The notes below the pieces were generated by a model. The model saw nothing but the letters and a program-made list of their open reading frames with translations. It was not told the DNA's origin and made no database searches. From Gammaproteobacteria bacterium HGW-Gammaproteobacteria-14 (GTDB lineage: Bacteria; Pseudomonadota; Gammaproteobacteria; Pseudomonadales; Alcanivoracaceae), in assembly GCA_002840115.1 (NCBI GenBank), contig PGZG01000047.1, forward strand, positions 1 to 11,246: DNA of 11,246 bases, in the 5' to 3' direction. The translations under genes and the position numbers were made by a program. Below are positions 6,368 to 11,246 of the stretch, piece after piece. Each line of letters opens with the position of its first letter. Within the stretch, counting starts at the first letter, position 1.

Positions 6368-6389
6368 CTGGCGTCAGCAGACTGGCGCC

Positions 6390-7562
6390 ATGGATACTCG
6401 CGAGCTTCGTATCGTTTTTGTGATGGATGCCATTGCTGGCCGCAACGGTGTCGGTACTTACTTTCAGGATCTGGCTGCCCAGTTAACGGGGCGTGTTGCC
6501 AGTGTGGCGTTAATCTCGCCGCAGCTGGGTGAGCCTCACCCTTGCCAGGGCGCTTCATTGCCGATGCCCGGCGACCCCACGCAGCGACTTTTCTTGCCGA
6601 AACTGGGAGAGATGACTCGCATTATTCTTGAGCACCGCCCCCACGTTATCGTGATTCCCGGTCCCGGGCTCTTTTCTTTGGCGGCGAGCTGGATAGCCGC
6701 GCGCATGGGTATTCCGCTGTGTGTTACCCATCAGACGGATTACAACAGTTTAGCCAATCTTTATTGGCGTGGTTCTTTTGCAAAAATGGCCAAGGGTTTG
6801 CTAACGCTGGTTAATCGTTGGTTGTTTCAGCGGGCGGCCGCTGTTGCCACGATCAGTGAGCCGATGCAGCAACAATTGCGCTTGCTGGGAATCAGCCATC
6901 CGCATCTTGTCGGAACGCCACTGGCGCCGCCCTTTGTACAGACATCGGTAATCCCGGTAACGGGTTCAGTGCGACGCATTTTATTTGTGGGCCGTCTGGC
7001 AGCGGAGAAAAACATTGAGCACTTTCTGGCGTTATCACAGCAGCGGCCAGATCTTGAATTCACAATTGCCGGAGACGGCCCGTTGCGTGATCTGGTGGAA
7101 CGTCAGATGGCCGGGCAATCCAATCTTCGCTTTCTCGGTTGGTGTCCTCGGGAAACTATTGTGGCGGCGGTGGACCAGCATGATCTGTTGATTCTGCCTT
7201 CGGCGGTGGAGGCGTTTGGCACCGTGGCATTGGAAGCCATGGCCCGCCGACGGTTAGTTATGGTAACGCCGGCTTGTGGTATTAATCAGTGGCCAGCGCT
7301 TGCCGAAGGATTATTTGTGATGCGCCCGGATGAGTCATTAATGGAGTCAGTGGCTCGATTGGAGGCGCTGCCTGAGTTGGCGCGCTGGCGTATGGCCATG
7401 CTGGCGGAGCAAGCCGCCAGAGCTATTAATGAGCAATGCCTTGGGCAGTGGTTGCAGGTGCTGCGTATTGCTGCGCGTCAGCGCTGCGTAGCATCTTCTG
7501 TGTTGCCTTCGCCAGCTTTTGCCTTGCTGCGTCGGCGTGCCATGTCCGGAAATAATGGATGA
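6390..7562 (+). CDS. GT4-family (retaining, GT-B fold) glycosyltransferase
   Basis: A 390-residue glycosyltransferase of the GT4 type. The N-terminal acceptor domain opens with LRIVFVMDAIAGRNGVGTYF (residues 6-25), containing the glycine-rich loop. The C-terminal nucleotide-sugar domain has LFVGRLAAEKN (198-208) with Arg202 and Lys207, IAGDGPL (226-232), and the E-x7-E motif from Glu274 to Glu282 within EAFGTVALEAMA. It would transfer a sugar from an NDP-sugar to a lipid or small acceptor at the cytoplasmic face of the membrane. Relatives include PimB, MshA/BshA-like and diacylglycerol glycosyltransferases. The ATG at 6390 is chosen because family members begin a few residues before the first strand. 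The frame is open to a TTG at 6321, but those codons look non-coding. No Shine-Dalgarno precedes the ATG. It overlaps the downstream deacetylase gene by ATGA, so the two are coupled. Donor and acceptor are unknown. Confidence 0.88.
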   Translation: MDTRELRIVFVMDAIAGRNGVGTYFQDLAAQLTGRVASVALISPQLGEPHPCQGASLPMPGDPTQRLFLPKLGEMTRIILEHRPHVIVIPGPGLFSLAASWIAARMGIPLCVTHQTDYNSLANLYWRGSFAKMAKGLLTLVNRWLFQRAAAVATISEPMQQQLRLLGISHPHLVGTPLAPPFVQTSVIPVTGSVRRILFVGRLAAEKNIEHFLALSQQRPDLEFTIAGDGPLRDLVERQMAGQSNLRFLGWCPRETIVAAVDQHDLLILPSAVEAFGTVALEAMARRRLVMVTPACGINQWPALAEGLFVMRPDESLMESVARLEALPELARWRMAMLAEQAARAINEQCLGQWLQVLRIAARQRCVASSVLPSPAFALLRRRAMSGNNG

Positions 7563-8317
7563 GGGCGTTGCTGAGCATTCATGATGTGATGCCGGAAACC
7601 CGTGCGCAGGTTAGCACCATGTTGAGTAGCCTGTTTGCGATGATGCCGGCACTGCGTCCGGAGCATATTACCTTGTTGGTGGTTCCGGGCCGGCAATGGC
7701 AAAACGAAGATATTCAGTGGTTGCAGCAGCTGGCTGATCGAGGGCATCCATTGGCCGGGCATGGTTGGGATCATTGTGCGCGTCGGCAATCACGATCCCC
7801 GTTCCACTATATGCACGCGTTGTTGTTGTCCCGTGATGCTGCGGAGCATTTGTCGCGAACGCCCGAAGAGCTGCAGGTGTTAGTGATGCGTTGCCATGCC
7901 TGGTTCAGGAAACACGGGTTGCCGGTTTCTGCACTGTATGTACCGCCGGCCTGGGCTGCTGGTTGTATAAGCCGCCAGCAACTGAGTGCATTGCCATTCT
8001 CGCAGATGGAAACTTTGTCGGGTGTTATTAACCTGAAAACCGGGCGACGAAACTGGTTGCCATTATTGGGTTATGAAGCGGATAACGGATTTCGGGCGTT
8101 ATGTTTGAAAATTACCAATGGGCTGAGCCGTTGGTGGGCTGCTCGTTGGTCAGCGTTCGGTCATGTATCACCGATAATGCGTATTGCGCTGCATCCGTTT
8201 GATTTCCAATACCGCCTTGCAGGTCAAATCCTGGTTGATCTGAAGGCGGTGAGTTATTTCCACTGTTACAGCGAGCTGCTGGAGGAACCCTCAGTGACGG
8301 TGCGGAACACGGCTTGA
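7559..8317 (+). CDS. DUF2334 polysaccharide-deacetylase-like protein
   Basis: A 252-residue protein of the DUF2334 group of the polysaccharide deacetylase (carbohydrate esterase 4-like) superfamily. The expected metal and catalytic motifs are visible: Asp9 in SIHDVMPE (6-13), His68 and His72 in AGHGWDH (66-72), the VPPAW segment near residue 129, and the late LHPFDF motif near the C terminus. These fit a zinc-dependent de-N-acetylase. There is no signal peptide, so it should act in the cytoplasm. Its ATG overlaps the stop of the glycosyltransferase by ATGA, so it probably deacetylates the N-acetylated sugar that enzyme transfers, as deacetylases paired with GT4 enzymes do in bacillithiol, mycothiol and GPI biosynthesis. 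The product is inferred. It ends 3 bases before the convergent lipoprotein gene, with no terminator between them. Confidence 0.82.
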   Translation: MRALLSIHDVMPETRAQVSTMLSSLFAMMPALRPEHITLLVVPGRQWQNEDIQWLQQLADRGHPLAGHGWDHCARRQSRSPFHYMHALLLSRDAAEHLSRTPEELQVLVMRCHAWFRKHGLPVSALYVPPAWAAGCISRQQLSALPFSQMETLSGVINLKTGRRNWLPLLGYEADNGFRALCLKITNGLSRWWAARWSAFGHVSPIMRIALHPFDFQYRLAGQILVDLKAVSYFHCYSELLEEPSVTVRNTA

Positions 8318-8320
8318 GCG

Positions 8321-8905
8321 TTAGTTGCCGCCAAGAAAGTTGAGCAACTTGTCATCGGCCAGTAGTTGCCCGAGAGCGCGGCTCACGACTTCATTGAGCA
8401 TCATCTGGTTGCGCTTGGCGGTGGGTGTGAGTGGCTGTTCATAGGTGTTGCCAGCCCGATAGACGCCACGAAACTCGTCACCCTTAGCATTACGAGCCAG
8501 TGAGTGAAGTTCCGTGCGTACTTCAACCTTGTTGACCACCGAACCGCTTTCCGGAACATAACTGAATTCCACTACCCGCACTTCCAGGGCGGTGGCATCG
8601 GTTCCGGGGTTGTAGGCGTTAAAGCCCTGCTGTTGGAGACCTTTGCGTACGCTGTCGGCAACAGTGTCAGTCAGGTTGTTAGCAGCGCGAATCAGACTGG
8701 TCTCACCATACACTCCTCCACGGGTGCCGAACTCGGGGCGGCTGCGTTGGTCGGTGCCGGTGACGGCGACGGCAACATTGTTGCCGACATTGCGAGCGGT
8801 CACTTCCGGTGTCGGGGTGATATTGATCATTTGCGGACTCAGAGCGCAGCCCGAGAGCAGTGTGGTTAGCAGTGCTGTTGCCATCATGGTGGTTAGAAAT
8901 CGCAT
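8321..8905 (-). CDS. yajG: YajG-like outer-membrane lipoprotein
   Basis: A 194-residue lipoprotein, close in length to E. coli YajG (about 192). A short charged start, a hydrophobic helix and the lipobox L-L-S-G-C (Cys20 lipidated) form a type II signal peptide. Residue 21 is Ala, not Asp, so sorting to the outer membrane is expected. The mature part has the family's pattern of N-terminal TPTPEV, VAVAVTGTDQRSR, VYGETS and a helical stretch around NNLTDTVADSVRKGLQQQGF. YajG-family lipoproteins have no settled function, though E. coli yajG is known as a conserved envelope gene. A ribosome binding site (GGAG, 8 bases upstream) supports the ATG at 8905. It lies downstream of ispB on the same strand with 72 bases between them, and could be partly co-transcribed. 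Confidence 0.85.
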   Translation of the reverse strand: MRFLTTMMATALLTTLLSGCALSPQMINITPTPEVTARNVGNNVAVAVTGTDQRSRPEFGTRGGVYGETSLIRAANNLTDTVADSVRKGLQQQGFNAYNPGTDATALEVRVVEFSYVPESGSVVNKVEVRTELHSLARNAKGDEFRGVYRAGNTYEQPLTPTAKRNQMMLNEVVSRALGQLLADDKLLNFLGGN

Positions 8906-8941
8906 CGGTATTTCTCCAGAAATGAGAATTCAGAAATCAGG

Positions 8942-8962
8942 GGGCCCGAAAAACGAGGGCCC
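8942..8962 (-). terminator. Possible weak terminator hairpin between ispB and the lipoprotein gene
   Basis: Two GGGCCC blocks (8942-8947 and 8957-8962) pair around a 9-base loop 15 bases after the ispB stop. Read on the minus strand, the T-run is in the loop and the bases after the stem are CCTGATTTCTG, so the U-tract is poor. Partial termination or simple RNA stabilisation is as likely as full termination. Confidence 0.3.
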
Positions 8963-8977
8963 AGAATGTATCAAGCA

Positions 8978-9952
8978 TTAAAACTGACGACTGACCGCTT
9001 CCCGTGCCAGCGCTTCGAGTGTGTCACGATAGGGAGATGGCGCTAGTCCGACCAGTTCTGCGAGGGCGAGTTCAGTCTGTTTCCGTGCCTGCTCCATGGT
9101 GTACTCCAGTCCGCCGCTGTCGCGGACAATGGCGAGAATGTCATCAAGATGGTCAAGGCCGCCCTTGAGGATGGCGTCACGGATCAGGCTGGCCTGAGCG
9201 GGTGTGCCCACTCGCATGGCATGGATCAGTGGCAGGGTGGGTTTACCTTCCGCGAGATCATCGCCGACATTTTTCCCCAGCTCGTCTGCATCACCGACGT
9301 AATCGAGCACATCATCAACCAGCTGGAAGGCAATTCCGAGATGACGGCCATAGGCTGCCAGACTACGGCGCAGGGTGGGTTGCTCTGCACCCAAGCCTAA
9401 CACAGCGCCGGTTTCCGCAGCGGACTCAAACATTTTTGCGGTTTTGTGGTGAATCACCCGCATGTAACGTTCTTCCGTGGTGGCCGGGTCGCGGCAGTTG
9501 ATCAACTGCAAAACCTCGCCTTCGGAAATGATGTTGGTGCTGTCGGCCAGAATGTCCATCAGGGTCAGGTCGCCGACTTCCACCACCAGCTGGAACGCCC
9601 GTGAAATCAGGAAGTCGCCTACTAATACGCTGGCCGCATTGCCCCATACCGCATTCACGGTGGGCCTGCCGCGGCGCATATCGGACTCGTCGACCACATC
9701 GTCGTGCAGCAGGGTGGCGGTGTGCAGGAACTCGATAATGGCGGCGACATGGACATGGTGCTGGCCCCGATAGCCGCAGGCACGGGCGGCCAGAACCGCC
9801 ACCAGAGGCCGCAGGCGTTTGCCGCCGGAGCCAACAATGTATTCGCCGACTTCGCGAATCATCGGCACATTGGTGTCCAGGCGGGCCGTGATAAAGCGGT
9901 TCACGGCGTCAAAGTCGTCGGCGACGACACTGTAAAGGGTTTTGAAATCCAT
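8978..9952 (-). CDS. ispB: Octaprenyl (polyprenyl) diphosphate synthase
   Basis: A 324-residue trans-isoprenyl diphosphate synthase, matching the length of E. coli IspB (323). It condenses isopentenyl diphosphate onto farnesyl diphosphate to make the long side chain of ubiquinone and menaquinone, in the cytoplasm. Visible motifs are GGKRLRP (43-49), the first Asp-rich motif HDDVVDESDMRRG (83-95; Asp84, Asp85, Asp88), KTAKMF (170-175) and the second Asp-rich motif FQLVDDVLDYVGD (209-221; Asp213, Asp214, Asp217). The residue five before the first Asp motif is Ala79, small enough to allow a long product rather than stopping at C15 or C20. The exact chain length (C40 or C45) cannot be read. The ATG at 9952 has GGAAG upstream. 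It is divergent from rplU, the standard gammaproteobacterial arrangement. Confidence 0.95.
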   Translation of the reverse strand: MDFKTLYSVVADDFDAVNRFITARLDTNVPMIREVGEYIVGSGGKRLRPLVAVLAARACGYRGQHHVHVAAIIEFLHTATLLHDDVVDESDMRRGRPTVNAVWGNAASVLVGDFLISRAFQLVVEVGDLTLMDILADSTNIISEGEVLQLINCRDPATTEERYMRVIHHKTAKMFESAAETGAVLGLGAEQPTLRRSLAAYGRHLGIAFQLVDDVLDYVGDADELGKNVGDDLAEGKPTLPLIHAMRVGTPAQASLIRDAILKGGLDHLDDILAIVRDSGGLEYTMEQARKQTELALAELVGLAPSPYRDTLEALAREAVSRQF

Positions 9953-9977
9953 GGGGGCTTCCGGCTAGGGTGCGGCA

Positions 9978-10005
9978 ATGCTAACAGGGGGGAAGGGGCA
10001 GTCAA
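9978..10005 (-). promoter_or_regulatory. Likely sigma-70 promoter of ispB
   Basis: On the minus strand, TTGACT (10005-10000) is followed after 16 bases by TAGCAT (9983-9978). This gives a 5/6 match to the -35 and a 4/6 match to the -10 consensus. The transcript would begin about 20 bases upstream of the ispB ATG. It is the best promoter-like pair in the ispB-rplU gap on this strand. Confidence 0.5.
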
Positions 10006-10064
10006 GGTGAACGGTACGCTATCCGGGCGGTTGTTGATGATCGTCAGTGAATCTCTTGTTTTGT

Positions 10065-10085
10065 CGCGCCACTCCCAGAGTCGCG
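10065..10085 (+). promoter_or_regulatory. Small hairpin in the rplU leader
   Basis: ACTC (10071-10074) pairs with GAGT (10078-10081) around CCA, and the outer CGCG blocks (10065-10068 and 10082-10085) pair across a 2-base CC bulge. It lies 27 bases upstream of the candidate leader ORF. Leaders of ribosomal protein operons often carry structures bound by the product, but nothing here proves that. No clear plus-strand promoter was found in this gap. Confidence 0.3.
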
Positions 10086-10112
10086 GATGTTGGCGTTGAT
10101 TGGAGGATGACA

Positions 10113-10232
10113 ATGGCCTACAATCCGCGCCCCGAACCTAATCGTCGCCGTGGCTCGACAAGTGACCCTGACCCAAACGGGAAGGATCCGCCACCGGGGG
10201 CTCTGTATGGAAGTGACACATGTACGCAGTAA
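10113..10232 (+). CDS. Candidate 39-residue leader peptide upstream of and overlapping rplU
   Basis: An ATG at 10113 follows an excellent ribosome binding site (GGAGGA, 5 bases away), stronger than that of rplU itself. It opens a 39-codon frame ending at TAA 10230-10232, 13 bases inside rplU. The peptide is hydrophilic and rich in Pro, Arg and Asp. It starts MAYNPRPEPNRRR and carries PPPG at 26-29, a sequence known to stall ribosomes lacking EF-P help. The stall would lie about 25-35 bases before the rplU ATG, near its ribosome binding site. This suggests a translated leader that couples or tunes L21 synthesis. I do not recognise a family for it. A chance ORF with a fortuitous ribosome binding site is the main alternative. 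Confidence 0.45.
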   Translation: MAYNPRPEPNRRRGSTSDPDPNGKDPPPGALYGSDTCTQ

Positions 10233-10531
10233 TCAAGACCGGTGGCAAGCAGTACCGCGTTGAGCAGGGCGATGTCCTGCGCATCGAGAAGCTGGAAGTG
10301 GGCACCGGTGAGACCGTTGATTTTAACGATGTGCTGATGGTTGCCGACGGCGACAACATCAACGTCGGCCAGCCGCTGATCGCTGGTGCCAAGGTAACCG
10401 CCGAGGTGCTGTCTCAGGGCCGTCACGACAAGATTCGCATCATGAAGTTTCGCCGCCGCAAGCACTACCGTCGTCAGGCAGGTCACCGCCAGTGGTTTAC
10501 GGAAGTGAAAATTACCGGTATCAGCGCCTGA
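10220..10531 (+). CDS. rplU: 50S ribosomal protein L21
   Basis: A 103-residue protein, identical in length to E. coli L21 and recognisable throughout: MYAVIKTGGKQYRVEQGD at the start, then VLMVADGDN, KIRIMKFRRRKHYRRQ (76-91) and GHRQWFTEVKIT near the end. L21 binds 23S rRNA and is needed for assembly of the large subunit. GGAAG 6 bases upstream supports the ATG at 10220. The gene is followed 27 bases later by rpmA, the standard rplU-rpmA operon. Its start is overlapped by a candidate leader ORF. Confidence 0.98.
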   Translation: MYAVIKTGGKQYRVEQGDVLRIEKLEVGTGETVDFNDVLMVADGDNINVGQPLIAGAKVTAEVLSQGRHDKIRIMKFRRRKHYRRQAGHRQWFTEVKITGISA

Positions 10532-10558
10532 TTGGCGTATCGACGGAGGAATTGAACA

Positions 10559-10819
10559 ATGGCACATAAGAAAGCCGCGGGCTCAAGCCGCAACGGTCGT
10601 GATTCAGAAAGCAAACGCCTTGGCGTGAAGCGCTTTGGTGGTCAGCTGGTTAATGCCGGTGAAATCATCGTGCGCCAGCGTGGCACCCAGTTCCATTCCG
10701 GTGTGAATACCGGTCTGGGCCGCGATCACACCATCTTCGCTACGGCTGCAGGCCGGGTGAAGTTTCAGGTGAAGGGTCCGGAAAACCGCAAGTTCGTCAC
10801 TATCGAACCGGTTGCCTGA
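10559..10819 (+). CDS. rpmA: 50S ribosomal protein L27
   Basis: An 86-residue protein (E. coli 85) with the typical L27 N terminus MAHKKAAGSSRNGRDSESKR, whose flexible tail reaches towards the peptidyl transferase centre. The conserved core includes GVKRFGGQ, AGEIIVRQRGTQFH and GRDHTIFA. There is no N-terminal extension of the kind cleaved in Firmicutes, as expected for a gammaproteobacterium. A strong GGAGGA site precedes the ATG. It is co-transcribed with rplU and ended by the strong terminator that follows. Confidence 0.98.
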   Translation: MAHKKAAGSSRNGRDSESKRLGVKRFGGQLVNAGEIIVRQRGTQFHSGVNTGLGRDHTIFATAAGRVKFQVKGPENRKFVTIEPVA

Positions 10820-10838
10820 CACCCTTATGCAGTACCCG

Positions 10839-10872
10839 AAGGCCCCGTCAGGTTTTCCTGACGGGGCCTTTT
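10839..10872 (+). terminator. Strong intrinsic terminator after rpmA
   Basis: Arms GGCCCCGTCAGG (10841-10852) and CCTGACGGGGCC (10857-10868) pair perfectly over 12 bases around a TTTT loop, followed by TTTT at 10869-10872. Two A-T pairs can extend the stem. It should end the rplU-rpmA transcript, so obgE probably depends on its own promoter or on readthrough. Confidence 0.95.
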
Positions 10873-10927
10873 CGTATCAGGCAGCTCGGTATCAAGCCGG
10901 CTCGTATTAAACAGGGTAGCGAGAACC

Positions 10928-11246
10928 ATGAAATTTGTTGATGAAGCCGTCATTGAAGTGCACGCCGGTAAAGGCGGCGATGGCTGCGTCAGCTTCCGTC
11001 GTGAAAAGTCCATCGAGTATGGCGGTCCCGATGGTGGTGATGGTGGCGCCGGTGGTTCGATTTTTGTTGAGGCGGATATCGGCCTCAACACCCTGATTGA
11101 TTATCGCTATGATCGCATTTTCCGTGCCCTTACCGGGGAGGCCGGTCGTGGCCGCCAGTGTTCCGGTAAATCCACGGATGACGTCGTGCTGCGAGTGCCG
11201 GTGGGCACCACCATTATTGAAACCGATACCGATGAGGTGCTTGCGG
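10928..11246 (+). CDS. obgE: Obg-family GTPase, N-terminal part (runs off the window)
   Basis: The first 106 codons of the conserved ribosome-assembly GTPase Obg/CgtA. The start MKFVDEAVIEVHAGKGGDG is typical, followed by CVSFRREK, the glycine-rich GGPDGGDGGAGGSIF (residues 38-52), LNTLIDYRYDRIF and VPVGT. These belong to the Obg fold that docks on the 50S subunit. The GTPase domain lies beyond the window. The family's usual position after rplU-rpmA supports the call. The ribosome binding site is weak (GCGAG). A possible -10, TATTAA, is at 10905-10910, without a good -35. Because a strong terminator separates it from rpmA, independent transcription is likely. Confidence 0.96.
   Translation, partial: MKFVDEAVIEVHAGKGGDGCVSFRREKSIEYGGPDGGDGGAGGSIFVEADIGLNTLIDYRYDRIFRALTGEAGRGRQCSGKSTDDVVLRVPVGTTIIETDTDEVLA

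Noticed and set aside
6321..6389. TTG start giving a longer glycosyltransferase
   Set aside because: The 23 extra residues do not resemble the start of GT4 enzymes, and the region looks like promoter DNA with a candidate Pho box.
9704..10099. 131-codon plus-strand frame across the ispB start and the ispB-rplU gap
   Set aside because: Most of it is antisense to conserved ispB codons and the remainder has no ribosome binding site or recognisable domain.
10118..10567. 149-codon antisense frame opposite rplU
   Set aside because: It is a shadow of the highly conserved L21 gene, and its own sequence shows no family features.
1..11246. CRISPR arrays, tRNA or rRNA genes, insertion sequences, prophage or defence genes
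   Set aside because: No repeat-spacer pattern, cloverleaf, transposase, terminal inverted repeats or phage-type proteins were seen. All major frames are accounted for by metabolic, regulatory or ribosomal genes.

Overview
The window looks like a chromosomal stretch from an aerobic, lipid-metabolising gammaproteobacterium, probably of a marine or hydrocarbon/lipid-degrading type. The evidence is the divergent ispB / rplU-rpmA-obgE core block, a YajG-type lipoprotein, and many fatty-acid genes. The genus cannot be fixed from the sequence alone. No tRNA, rRNA, insertion sequence, CRISPR array or prophage gene is visible. Genes are tightly packed, and the longest gap between strongly supported genes is the 267 bases between ispB and rplU.

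Left block (1-3536). The 5' end of a minus-strand predicted metal-dependent hydrolase runs off the left edge. Divergent from it is a plus-strand cluster: AraC-type regulator, short-chain reductase of 2,4-dienoyl-CoA-reductase type, HIT protein, small CPxCG cysteine-rich protein, and crotonase-fold protein with the active-site pattern of a delta3,delta2-enoyl-CoA isomerase. The reductase and isomerase together would supply the auxiliary steps needed to beta-oxidise unsaturated fatty acids, in a form that resembles the eukaryotic enzymes. A probable intrinsic terminator ends this cluster inside the tail of the convergent gene.

Middle block (3482-6290). A minus-strand fatty acid desaturase and a downstream PAPS-type sulfotransferase are separated by a 37-base gap that forms a strong hairpin reaching into the sulfotransferase start codon. 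A divergent TetR-type regulator, 45 bases from the desaturase, is its likely controller.

Glycolipid-like pair (6350-8317). A GT4 glycosyltransferase and a DUF2334 deacetylase-like protein overlap by ATGA. This is the transfer-then-de-N-acetylate logic seen in several glucosamine-conjugate pathways. A good match to a PhoB box lies just upstream, at a spacing that would place the transcript start on the ATG.

Right block (8321-11246). The minus strand carries a YajG-like lipoprotein and ispB (polyprenyl diphosphate synthase for the quinone side chain). The plus strand carries rplU, rpmA, a very strong terminator and the start of obgE. A candidate 39-residue leader ORF with a strong ribosome binding site and a PPPG motif precedes rplU and overlaps its start. 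It is the most unusual item in an otherwise conserved neighbourhood.
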